The notes under the pieces were generated by a model. It had not been told where the DNA came from, searched no databases, and saw nothing but the letters and a program-made list of their open reading frames with translations. A stretch of 11,721 nucleotides of DNA, from contig CAKSDF010000047.1 in assembly GCA_934444695.1 (NCBI GenBank), positions 1 through 11,721 on the forward strand, read 5' to 3'. The DNA is from an uncultured Eubacteriales bacterium. Its GTDB lineage: Bacteria > Bacillota > Clostridia > Oscillospirales > Acutalibacteraceae. The position numbers were made by a program, and so were the translations under genes. Of the stretch, positions 4,802 through 11,721 are shown in pieces (positions within the stretch are counted from its first letter, which is position 1; the number at the start of each line of letters is the position of its first letter).

Positions 4802-6754
4802 AAACGGGTGGAAATAATCGGCCTTATGTCAAGGGCTCAGGGCATTGTTGATACCCTCCAGAAAAGGGGAGCGGTGGAACTTTGCAATGTGACCGATGAG
4901 GAGCTTGTTAAGATGAACACCGCTTCGGTCGTTTCCGATCTCGAAAAGAAAAGGACTTCCTGCCTCTCGGCCATTGAAACGGTCGAAAGGTATTCGGAAA
5001 AGAAACCGTCTTTTTTGGACGGCCTTTCGGGCAAGCGGGAGGTGGACGAAAAGCAGATGGCCTCGGTTTTTCTCAGCTTTGAAAAATACGCTCAGCTTTG
5101 CGACGGTATAAACGATGCCGAAAGCAGCATAGAGGCGTTTAAAAACGGGCTGTCGCAGGCCCGCATAAAAGCCGACGGCCTTAAAATGTGGGAGGGTCTT
5201 GATATTCCCACCCATTCGAAAAACACACGATTTACAAAATGCTTTATCGGCACGATTTCCGAAAAGCTTTATGACGACACTTTCGACGGTATAAAGGACA
5301 TTGCCGATGTGCACATAATAAGCAGCACCAAAACCTCGGCGGCGGTGTGCGTTATATGTCTTTTGACCGACGAGCAAAGGGTGGGGCTGTTTCTCAAAGA
5401 ACTCGGATTTTGCGAAATTTCCGACAAAAGCGACCTTACCCCTAAGCAGCAGATTGCCGCATTGCAAAAGCAGATTGATGAAATCGGCGGAAAAATTGCG
5501 CAGACCGAAAAGGACATCGGCAAAAGGCAGGCCGATCTTGACGATTTAAAGGCATATGCCGACTGTCTTTCCATAAAAATCGACAAGTACGAGGGCATTA
5601 AAAATCTTGCGGCCACCAAAAAGACGGTGGTAATAAACGGATACATTCCTGAGAAATATGCCAAAAAGCTCTTTTCGGAGCTTGAAAGGAAATACTCGGC
5701 GGCGGTGGAAATGTATGACCCGGGGGACGATGAGGATGTGCCGGTACTGCTTGAAAACGACAGGTTTTCGAGACCTGTGGAGGGCATTACCGAGATGTAT
5801 GCCCTTCCCTCAAAAACCGATCTCGATCCCACCCCCATAATGTCGTTTTTCTACTATCTGTTTTTCGGAATGATGCTTTCCGATGCGGGTTACGGCCTTG
5901 TTATGTGCATAGTGACAACCGTTGCTCTTAAAAAATTCGCTTTATCAAAAAAAATGCGTGAGACCATGAGAATGTTCAGATACTGCGGCATTTCAACCGT
6001 CTTTTGGGGAGCGCTTTTCGGCAGCTGGTACGGCGACCTGCCACAGGTCATTGCACGGGACTTTTTCGGAAAGGAAATAACATCAACGGCGCTGTGGTTT
6101 GAACCTATAAACAAGCCCATGAAGCTGCTGCTCTTTTCCTTCGGACTCGGTATAATACACCTTTTCGTGGGACTTTGCGCCAACCTCTATAAGCAGTGGA
6201 AGGCGGGGGACAAGGTGGGAGCTTTGTGCGATACCATTCCCGTTATGATGACCGTGCTCGGCGCGGCACCCCTTGGGGCAGGGATACTGGTAAGCGTGCC
6301 CGATGTGCTTTCGAAGATCGGCGGATACCTTGCTCTTGCGGGGGTGGTGCTTGTGGTGCTGACCTCGTCGAGAAGCTCAAAAAATATTTTCGCAAGATTT
6401 TTCGGCGGACTTTACGGGCTTTATAATGTGGCTACCGGGTATTTGAGCGACATACTTTCCTATTCCCGACTTTTGGCACTGGGACTTGCCACAGGCTGCA
6501 TTGCCCAAGTCATCAACCTTATCGGCGCAATGCCATCTAACCCCGTGGCCGAGGGAATACTTCTCTTTATACTTTTCCTTACGGCTCACACTGCCAACAT
6601 TGCCATAAACCTTTTGGGGGCATATGTCCATACCGACCGACTTCAGTTTGTCGAGCTGTTTTCGAAATTCTATGAGGGCGGCGGCAGGGCCTTTGAACCC
6701 TTAAAACAAAACACACAATATATAACACTCAAGGAGGAAACAAGTAATGAATAG
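4799..6754 (+). CDS. ntpI: V/A-type ATPase membrane stator subunit I (a-type)
   Basis: The large stator subunit forms the ion half-channels beside the rotor ring. From the ATG at 4799 it has 651 residues, normal for the family; the true start may be the ACG at 4784, adding five residues. Residues 1 to about 340 form the cytoplasmic arm, with a coiled-coil stretch near 220-265. The membrane half follows with about seven or eight helices, beginning with S-F-F-Y-Y-L-F-F-G-M-M-L-S-D-A-G-Y-G. The key arginine that meets the rotor carboxylate is Arg557 in L-S-Y-S-R-L-L-A-L-G-L-A. The end shows the usual H-T-D-R-L-Q-F-V-E-L-F-S-K-F-Y-E-G-G-G. Its 3' end overlaps ntpK by 8 nt and carries the ntpK ribosome binding site. 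One copy is needed per complex, against about ten of NtpK, which fits a weaker start. Confidence 0.96.
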   Translation: MKRVEIIGLMSRAQGIVDTLQKRGAVELCNVTDEELVKMNTASVVSDLEKKRTSCLSAIETVERYSEKKPSFLDGLSGKREVDEKQMASVFLSFEKYAQLCDGINDAESSIEAFKNGLSQARIKADGLKMWEGLDIPTHSKNTRFTKCFIGTISEKLYDDTFDGIKDIADVHIISSTKTSAAVCVICLLTDEQRVGLFLKELGFCEISDKSDLTPKQQIAALQKQIDEIGGKIAQTEKDIGKRQADLDDLKAYADCLSIKIDKYEGIKNLAATKKTVVINGYIPEKYAKKLFSELERKYSAAVEMYDPGDDEDVPVLLENDRFSRPVEGITEMYALPSKTDLDPTPIMSFFYYLFFGMMLSDAGYGLVMCIVTTVALKKFALSKKMRETMRMFRYCGISTVFWGALFGSWYGDLPQVIARDFFGKEITSTALWFEPINKPMKLLLFSFGLGIIHLFVGLCANLYKQWKAGDKVGALCDTIPVMMTVLGAAPLGAGILVSVPDVLSKIGGYLALAGVVLVVLTSSRSSKNIFARFFGGLYGLYNVATGYLSDILSYSRLLALGLATGCIAQVINLIGAMPSNPVAEGILLFILFLTAHTANIAINLLGAYVHTDRLQFVELFSKFYEGGGRAFEPLKQNTQYITLKEETSNE

Positions 6755-7226
6755 TTTAGGATTTGCACTTGCGATTTTGGGAGCGGCCGTTGCCGCGCTT
6801 TTCGCCGGAATAGGATCGGCAAAGGGAGTTGGAATCGTCGGACAGGCGGCGGCAGGGGTCGTTTCGGTCGATCCGTCAAAGTTCAGTAAGGTACTGATTC
6901 TGCAGCTTCTGCCCGGTACGCAGGGACTTTACGGACTGCTTACCGCCGTGCTTCTTTTAAGCCGTATCGGCGCATTGGGCGGTACTCCCGTAGAGCTTAC
7001 CACCGCTCAGGGACTGATGTTTTTGGCATCGGGACTGCCCATCGGAATAGTCGGACTGTTCTCGGGTATTGCTCAGGGCAAGGCGGCTGCCGCGGGTGTC
7101 GGTATAGTTGCCAAAAAGCCTGAACAAAGCGGTAAGGGCGTTATTCTTGCGGCTATGGTCGAAACCTATGCCATTCTCGCCCTGCTTATTTCCATTCTCA
7201 TTATTGTTAACATTAACATCGGCTGA
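6747..7226 (+). CDS. ntpK: V/A-type ATPase rotor-ring subunit K (16-kDa proteolipid)
   Basis: A 159-residue membrane protein with four helices in two related hairpins, the length of eukaryotic and enterococcal 16-kDa proteolipids rather than the 8-kDa bacterial c subunit. The ion carboxylate is Glu139 in A-A-M-V-E-T-Y-A-I-L. The residues that bind Na+ in E. hirae NtpK (Leu61, Thr64, Gln65, Gln110, Glu139) have counterparts here at Leu55, Thr58, Gln59, Gln110 and Glu139, and Tyr62 matches the tyrosine that helps close the site. Only the second hairpin has a carboxylate; the first has Gln59, so the ring has one ion site per four helices. Start ATG at 6747 follows AAGGAGG (6731-6737) by 9 nt, one of the strongest sites in the operon. 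A 65-nt spacer separates it from ntpE. Confidence 0.97.
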   Translation: MNSLGFALAILGAAVAALFAGIGSAKGVGIVGQAAAGVVSVDPSKFSKVLILQLLPGTQGLYGLLTAVLLLSRIGALGGTPVELTTAQGLMFLASGLPIGIVGLFSGIAQGKAAAAGVGIVAKKPEQSGKGVILAAMVETYAILALLISILIIVNINIG

Positions 7227-7291
7227 CTGCTGTAGGGTCGGGAACAGGCAACGATAACTGAGTATGATATAAAAGCAAGGTGATACGATAA

Positions 7292-7888
7292 ATGTCAGCA
7301 CTGGATAAAATAATTGAAACCATCGACGGTTCCTTTGAACAAAGCTGCGGCGATGTTATTGAAGATGCGAAAAAGCAGGCCGACGGCATAATAAAAAAGG
7401 CCGAAGCGCAGGCCGCGCAGGAAAAGAACGAGCTTTTGTCCCTTTCGCGGCAGGGCTTTGAGAGAGACTATGCACGGTCGGTAGCCTCCTTTGAGGCCGA
7501 GGGAAAAAGAAAACTGCTTTGCGCAAAGGTAGGGGCAGCGGACAAGGTTGTTTCAAAGGCTATGGAAACAATAAAAGAACTTCCCGACGGGCAGTATTTT
7601 GACCTTTGTCTTAAGCTTTTTGAAAAATACTTCGACGGGGGAGACTGCACTATGCTCTTTTCTCCCAATGATGTAAAGCGTATGCCCAAGGATTTTTCCG
7701 AAAAAATCAGCCAAAAAGCGGGACAAAACAAGGTCGATATACGTAAGGACGACGGCATAAAGGGCGGAGGATTTGTGCTGGATTTCGGCGAGATTCGCGA
7801 AAACTGCACCTTTGACGCTTTGCTCGAAAACAACGCCGACCGCATCAAGGACAGGGTCTTTGCAGCCCTGTTTGAAAAGGCGGTGTAA
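7292..7888 (+). CDS. ntpE: V/A-type ATPase peripheral-stalk subunit E
   Basis: A 198-residue subunit E. The N-terminal half (about 15-90) is a charged helix rich in Ala, Lys, Glu and Gln that would coil with the small subunit NtpF. The C-terminal half is globular and contains K-G-G-G-F-V-L-D-F-G-E-I-R-E-N-C-T-F-D-A-L-L-E (about residues 157-179), the G-G-F-x-L...N-x-(S/T)-F signature of the family that binds the top of the catalytic head. Start ATG at 7292 is 7 nt after AAGGTGAT (7277-7284). The gene ends 2 nt before the GTG of ntpC and carries the ntpC ribosome binding site in its last codons, so the two are probably translationally coupled. Confidence 0.92.
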   Translation: MSALDKIIETIDGSFEQSCGDVIEDAKKQADGIIKKAEAQAAQEKNELLSLSRQGFERDYARSVASFEAEGKRKLLCAKVGAADKVVSKAMETIKELPDGQYFDLCLKLFEKYFDGGDCTMLFSPNDVKRMPKDFSEKISQKAGQNKVDIRKDDGIKGGGFVLDFGEIRENCTFDALLENNADRIKDRVFAALFEKAV

Positions 7889-7890
7889 AG

Positions 7891-8850
7891 GTGAAAGAAG
7901 ATTATGTCTTTGAAGTTTCAAAGCTCAGAGCACTTGAGGGAAGGCTGCTTTCCACCCGCCAGCTTTACGAAATGGCATCGGCAAAGGATGAAAGGGAGGT
8001 GCAGGGACTTCTCGAAAGCGCAGGATATGAGATTTTCGACGATTTTCAGAAAACCCTTGCACAGCGAAAGAAAAGCCTACTGTCACAGCTTTTTGAGACG
8101 GTGGAGCATTGCCCCGAGCTTGATACACTGCTTACGAAAAACGACGTTCAGAATATAAAAACGGCGGTCAAGTGCATTGCGGCTGCAAGAAGCGCAGAGG
8201 GACTGTATGTTTATCCCACACGTATTGATACCGATACCCTTTTAAACAGCATAAGGGACGGAAAATTCGATGAGATAGATGAAAAATACAGCGGCACCGC
8301 AAAGCAGGGCTATGATATCATTTCTTCTTCCGGCGACGGTCAGCTTTTTGAGGCCTTTGCCGACAAGGCTGCCCTTGAGCTTATGAAGGAAGGCGCAGAG
8401 CAGTGCGGCAGCAAAATGCTTGATGACTATGTGACCCTTTTCATAAAGCTGTGCGACGCAAAAACCGCCTTCCGCTGCGCAAAATACAGCAAGAGCGAGG
8501 AGTTTGCTCTTTCGGCAATATGCGGAACCGACGAGCTGCCCGACAACCTTCTTTGTAAAGCGGCGGCGCGGGGAGTTGATGAAGTTATTTCTCTTCTCGA
8601 AAATTCCGATTTAAAGGATGGGGCAGAGCTTCTTTCCACCGATCCCACAGCCTTTGAAAAATGGGGAAACGACCGGCTTATGGACATCGCAAAGGGCGCA
8701 AAGCTCGAGGCCTTCGGCCCCGATCCGGTGATCGCGTACTTTATCGCCTGCGAGGCCGAGGTAAGGGCTGTTGCAACCGTGATGTTCTGCAAAAGAACCG
8801 GGGAAAGCGAGCAGCGCACAAAGGAAAGGCTTGGTGAGCTTTATGTATAA
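7891..8850 (+). CDS. ntpC: V/A-type ATPase central-axle subunit C (d-type)
   Basis: A 319-residue soluble, mostly helical protein. In this family the funnel-shaped C (yeast d) subunit sits on the rotor ring and connects it to the central axle. The opening Y-V-F-E-V-S-K-L-R-A-L-E-G-R-L-L (residues 4-19) and the near-terminal A-Y-F-I-A-C-E-A-E-V-R-A-V (about 282-294) match the pattern of the family. The length is slightly below the usual 330 or so. The start is GTG at 7891, preceded by AAAGG (7876-7880) within the end of ntpE; no better ATG lies nearby. Its stop overlaps the ntpG start by 8 nt. The assignment is supported by position between E and G as well as by sequence. Confidence 0.92.
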   Translation: MKEDYVFEVSKLRALEGRLLSTRQLYEMASAKDEREVQGLLESAGYEIFDDFQKTLAQRKKSLLSQLFETVEHCPELDTLLTKNDVQNIKTAVKCIAAARSAEGLYVYPTRIDTDTLLNSIRDGKFDEIDEKYSGTAKQGYDIISSSGDGQLFEAFADKAALELMKEGAEQCGSKMLDDYVTLFIKLCDAKTAFRCAKYSKSEEFALSAICGTDELPDNLLCKAAARGVDEVISLLENSDLKDGAELLSTDPTAFEKWGNDRLMDIAKGAKLEAFGPDPVIAYFIACEAEVRAVATVMFCKRTGESEQRTKERLGELYV

Positions 8851-9157
8851 GGTTGCCGTTATGGGAGACGGGGAGAGTATTGCCGGCTTTGCCTGTCTCG
8901 GGATTACCCCTTTTGCCGTGACCGATAAAAAGGAGGCGGCGGGGCTGATAAAGCGGCTGTGCGACGAGCAGTATGGGGTTATATATATAACCGAACAGCT
9001 GGCCGAGGAAATTTACGAAACGATTGAAAAATACCGCGAAAATCCGGTTCCGTCGATAATTCCCATTCCCGGGGTAAAGAACAACACCGGCAGGGGAATG
9101 AGAGAGATACACCGCGCGGTTGAAAAGGCAGTAGGATCTGATATACTTTCCAAGTGA
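8843..9157 (+). CDS. ntpG: V/A-type ATPase central-axle subunit G (F-type in A-ATPase naming)
   Basis: A 104-residue protein with the Rossmann-like start Y-K-V-A-V-M-G-D-G-E-S-I-A-G-F (residues 2-16) and the conserved V-P-S-I-I-P-I-P-G segment (about 69-77), both typical of the subunit that caps the central axle and can modulate the ATPase. I chose the ATG at 8843, 5 nt after GGTGAG (8832-8837); a TTG at 8831 in the same frame would add four residues and lose that site. The ATG overlaps the end of ntpC by 8 nt. Two TGA stops follow in tandem (9155-9160). In E. hirae this gene is directly followed by ntpA; here a 650-nt gap intervenes. Confidence 0.93.
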   Translation: MYKVAVMGDGESIAGFACLGITPFAVTDKKEAAGLIKRLCDEQYGVIYITEQLAEEIYETIEKYRENPVPSIIPIPGVKNNTGRGMREIHRAVEKAVGSDILSK

Positions 9158-9807
9158 TGAAGCTTTCGGCGATGAACACATCTACACAGATCATTTTATG
9201 GTACTTCTTGCAGCGAAAAAGCTGCCGTCAACGGGAAAGATGAAAAAACCGCAGCAGAGTGCAAAGCTGCAAGGTGTATAAAAGATAATTTTCAACGAAC
9301 CGCAGCAGGGGAGCCGGATCGGCGGAACGCCGTGACTGAGGGGAATGATCTGAAATGCTCATTTTAACCTGGTTTTTTTGGCAGATATACCGCTGGGAAT
9401 TTCCCGGCCGCCCCTCAGTCAAAGCATCGCTTGCCGGCTCCCTACCATGTGACGCAGGCCGGTTGTTTCACTTGAAAAAATTATATTTTTAAACAACTGC
9501 TTTTATTAAATGACATAGTTAAATATTTACTGTTTAGAAATGACATTTTTAAAAAATGTATGTTTAAAGTATAACGGTAAAAAGGTGCATTTTAAAGCAG
9601 GTAATACCGTCCGCAATTTAATTAATCAGAATCGGGCGGTTGTAAGTCTGCCAACCGATCAATCGGTCGGAAATTCAATCATTAAACAAATATCAGATAT
9701 TCAATCAATAATTATACAGTCATCAATTATTTAATTCATCAATATAACCATTCATCATAACAATTCATCAAATCAAGCAAAAATGCTATCAGAAAAGAGG
9801 GCAAAAA
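9158..9807. other. 650-nt non-coding gap splitting the ATPase operon
   Basis: In order it holds a 140-nt stretch with an 11-nt direct repeat AACCGCAGCAG (9247-9257 and 9298-9308), a four-helix repeat element (9309-9442), and about 350 nt of strongly AT-rich DNA with short repeats ATTCAATCA (9673, 9699) and ATTCATCA (9734, 9750, 9763) and a near-palindrome ACCGATCAATCGGT (9654-9667). No convincing gene or terminator is present. I could not find a promoter with both hexamers well matched, although the AT-rich part could hold one. Confidence 0.75.
9309..9442. repeat. Four-helix (cloverleaf) inverted-repeat element, copy 2
   Basis: P1 is 9309-9317 with 9434-9442 (9 bp, plus a G-T pair outside). 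P2 is a hairpin 9320-9324/9328-9332 (5 bp, loop GAA). P3 is 9333-9343 with 9411-9421 (11 bp), enclosing a 67-nt interior that itself holds AATGA/TCATT (9344-9348, 9359-9363) and GGGA/TCCC (9395-9398, 9402-9405) hairpins. P4 is a hairpin 9422-9425/9429-9432 (4 bp, loop ATC). The order, junction spacing and interior length repeat those of copy 1 although the helix sequences differ. It sits in the ntpG-ntpA gap. Confidence 0.75.
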
Positions 9808-11580
9808 ATGAGCCAAGGAACTATATTAAAGGTCTCGGGACCGCTTGTTATTGCCGAGGGAATGAAGGACGCCAATATGTTCGACGTGGTGAGGGTAAGC
9901 GACGAACACCTCATCGGCGAAATAATCGAAATGCACGGCGACAAGGCCTCGGTGCAGGTCTATGAAGAAACCTCGGGAATAGGCACCGGCGAAAAGGTTG
10001 TATCCACCGGAGAGCCTATGAGCGTTGAACTGGGTCCCGGCCTTATCGGAAGCATATATGACGGAATCCAGCGTCCCTTAGACGACATTATGAAGGTGGC
10101 AGGCAACAACCTTAAACGGGGAGTTGAGGTACCGTCTCTTAAAAGAGAACTTAAATGGAACTTTGTACCCTGTGTTAAGGTGGGCGATAGGGTAAGCGAA
10201 GGGGACATTATCGGTACGGTTAAGGAAACCGACATCGTTCTTCATAAAATTATGGTTCCAAACGGCCTTAAGGGAACAATAAAATCAATCGAGGCGGGGG
10301 AGTATACCGTTACCGATACGATTGCGGTGCTTTCCACCGACAAAGGAGAAAAGCCCCTTACACTAATGCAAAAATGGCCTGTAAGACGAGGCAGACCCTA
10401 TAAAAGAAAGCTTTCTCCCGAAAAGCCGCTCATAACCGGCCAAAGGGTCATAGACTGTATGTTCCCGATAGCTAAGGGCGGCGTGGCGGCCATTCCCGGT
10501 CCTTTCGGAAGCGGAAAAACCGTCACCCAGCATCAGCTTGCCAAATGGGCCGAGGCCGACATCGTTGTATACATCGGCTGCGGCGAGCGCGGAAACGAAA
10601 TGACCGACGTTTTAAACGAATTTCCCGAGCTTATCGATCCCCATACCGGCAAATCCCTTATGGAACGCACGGTGCTTATAGCCAACACCTCCGATATGCC
10701 TGTCGCCGCACGTGAGGCCTCAATTTATACCGGCATTACCATTGCCGAATACTTCCGCGATATGGGATACTCGGTGGCCCTTATGGCCGATTCAACATCC
10801 CGTTGGGCAGAGGCCTTAAGAGAAATGTCCGGCCGACTTGAGGAAATGCCCGGCGAGGAAGGCTATCCCGCATATCTCGGAAGCCGTCTTGCCCAGTTCT
10901 ACGAGCGTGCAGGCCGCGTTATATCTTTAGGCAGTGAGGGAAGAGAGGGCGCTCTGTCGGTCATCGGCGCGGTTTCCCCTCCCGGCGGAGACATTTCCGA
11001 ACCGGTTTCCCAGGCAACGCTTCGCATTGTTAAGGTGTTCTGGGGACTGGATTCTAACCTTGCATACAAGCGGCATTTCCCGGCCATCAACTGGCTGACA
11101 AGCTATTCGCTATATCTTGACCTGCTTGCACCATGGTTTGACAAAAACGTTTCGCCCGACTGGATGAAGCTCAGGCAGCGTATGATGACGGTGCTGCAGG
11201 AGGAGGCCGAGCTTGAGGAAATTGTAAAGCTCGTCGGAATGGATGCCCTTTCGCCGAAAGACCGTCTCAAAATGGAAACCGCCCGTTCGATCAGAGAGGA
11301 TTTTCTCCATCAGCTGGCCTTCCATGAGGTCGACACCTACACGAGCCTTAATAAACAGCTGGATATGATGAGACTTATTCTTGAATATTACGACCGCTGC
11401 ACAGAAGCTCTTGAAAGGGGCGCCGACATCGAAAGGCTTTCCGCCCTTCCGGTCAGAGAGGCCATCGGCCGATTTAAGTATACAAAGGAAGAGGACGTTC
11501 AAAAGGAATACGGCAAGGTAATCGCCGAGCTGTCCGAACAGATCGAAACCGCCGAAAAGGAGGCAAAACAGGATGCCTAA
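9808..11580 (+). CDS. ntpA: V/A-type ATPase catalytic subunit A
   Basis: The 590-residue catalytic subunit, which hydrolyses or makes ATP in the hexameric A3B3 head. The P-loop G-P-F-G-S-G-K-T is at residues 231-238 with Lys237 contacting phosphate. G-C-G-E-R-G-N-E-M (257-265) carries the catalytic Glu260 and Arg261, and V-A-L-M-A-D-S-T-S-R-W-A-E-A (323-336) is the Walker B region. The non-homologous bulge typical of V/A-type A subunits (about 115-190) is present, which separates it from F-type beta and from NtpB. Start ATG at 9808 is 6 nt after AAGAGGG (9795-9801), and the opening S-Q-G-T-I-L-K-V-S-G-P-L-V-I-A is normal. It overlaps ntpB by 8 nt. The large gap upstream suggests it may also be read from its own promoter. 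Confidence 0.98.
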   Translation: MSQGTILKVSGPLVIAEGMKDANMFDVVRVSDEHLIGEIIEMHGDKASVQVYEETSGIGTGEKVVSTGEPMSVELGPGLIGSIYDGIQRPLDDIMKVAGNNLKRGVEVPSLKRELKWNFVPCVKVGDRVSEGDIIGTVKETDIVLHKIMVPNGLKGTIKSIEAGEYTVTDTIAVLSTDKGEKPLTLMQKWPVRRGRPYKRKLSPEKPLITGQRVIDCMFPIAKGGVAAIPGPFGSGKTVTQHQLAKWAEADIVVYIGCGERGNEMTDVLNEFPELIDPHTGKSLMERTVLIANTSDMPVAAREASIYTGITIAEYFRDMGYSVALMADSTSRWAEALREMSGRLEEMPGEEGYPAYLGSRLAQFYERAGRVISLGSEGREGALSVIGAVSPPGGDISEPVSQATLRIVKVFWGLDSNLAYKRHFPAINWLTSYSLYLDLLAPWFDKNVSPDWMKLRQRMMTVLQEEAELEEIVKLVGMDALSPKDRLKMETARSIREDFLHQLAFHEVDTYTSLNKQLDMMRLILEYYDRCTEALERGADIERLSALPVREAIGRFKYTKEEDVQKEYGKVIAELSEQIETAEKEAKQDA

Positions 11581-11721
11581 GGAATACAGGACTATTGAGG
11601 AAGTGGCAGGCCCTCTTATGCTTGTCAGAGATGTAAGCGGGGTTAAATATAACGAGCTTGGAGAAATCGAGCTTGAACACGGAGAAAAGCGCCGCTGCAG
11701 AGTGCTCGAAAGACACGGTAC
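11573..11721 (+). CDS. ntpB: V/A-type ATPase regulatory subunit B (3'-truncated by window end)
   Basis: Only the first 49 codons are in the window. They read M-P-K-E-Y-R-T-I-E-E-V-A-G-P-L-M-L-V, then G-V-K-Y-N-E-L-G-E-I-E-L and R-R-C-R-V-L-E, the N-terminal beta-barrel of the non-catalytic nucleotide-binding B subunit that alternates with NtpA in the head. The start ATG at 11573 overlaps the ntpA stop by 8 nt and follows AAAGGAGG (11556-11563) by 9 nt, so translation is probably coupled to ntpA at equal dose, as the A3B3 stoichiometry needs. The P-loop region lies beyond the window. Confidence 0.95.
   Translation, partial: MPKEYRTIEEVAGPLMLVRDVSGVKYNELGEIELEHGEKRRCRVLERHG

Noticed and set aside
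4829..5467. 212-codon minus-strand open frame
   Set aside because: It is fully antisense to ntpI coding sequence, which has clear family motifs.
9157..9243. 28-codon frame whose ATG overlaps the ntpG stop (ATGA)
   Set aside because: Short, no homology recognised, Arg-rich end, not part of known ntp operons; probably chance.
9540..9734. 64-codon plus-strand open frame in the ntpG-ntpA gap
   Set aside because: No ribosome binding site, AT-rich low-complexity translation with Ile/Ser runs, no recognisable family; it overlaps the repeat-rich leader.

Overview
The window looks like a chromosomal segment of an anaerobic Gram-positive bacterium of the class Clostridia, probably a gut Oscillospirales/Ruminococcaceae type. 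The reasons are AGGAGG-type ribosome binding sites, moderate GC with AT-rich intergenic DNA, a bacterial-style ntp (V/A-type) ATPase operon in the order known from Enterococcus hirae, and dispersed CTCCCTCAGTC/GGGAGC-type repeat elements that I recall (unverified) as common in gut Clostridia. No taxonomic marker gene is present, so this is an inference.

Layout. 1-637: the 3' part of a TrmA/RlmD-family RNA uridine-C5 methyltransferase gene, cut by the window edge. 632-1213: a non-coding interval with a decaying 14-nt tandem array followed by a four-helix inverted-repeat element. 1214-2368: a complete second TrmA/RlmD-family methyltransferase, closed by a perfect 20-bp bidirectional hairpin terminator. 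2567-3531: two minus-strand genes, a carboxymuconolactone-decarboxylase-family protein and a cupin, probably transcribed together. 3607-3820: a half repeat element and four degenerate 44-47-nt tandem units. 4024-4365: a near-consensus sigma-A promoter, a structured leader and a strong intrinsic terminator placed before the first ATPase gene. 4366-11721: the V/A-type ATPase operon ntpF-I-K-E-C-G-(650-nt gap)-A-B, with ntpB cut by the window end.

How the genes work together. NtpK (c-type ring) and NtpI (a-type stator) form the membrane motor. NtpE and the small coiled-coil protein NtpF form the peripheral stalks, NtpC and NtpG the central axle connection, and NtpA/NtpB the catalytic head. NtpK carries every side-chain position known to coordinate Na+ in the E. 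hirae ring, so a sodium-translocating enzyme is likely. The ntpD gene, expected after ntpB, lies outside the window.

Most interesting points: (i) a promoter-leader-terminator arrangement that looks like an attenuator controlling the whole ATPase operon, of no class I can name; (ii) ntpI seems to begin at an ACG codon placed correctly behind its Shine-Dalgarno sequence; (iii) a four-way-junction repeat lies inside the operon between ntpG and ntpA, and a second one with the same architecture but different stem sequences lies between the two methyltransferase genes.
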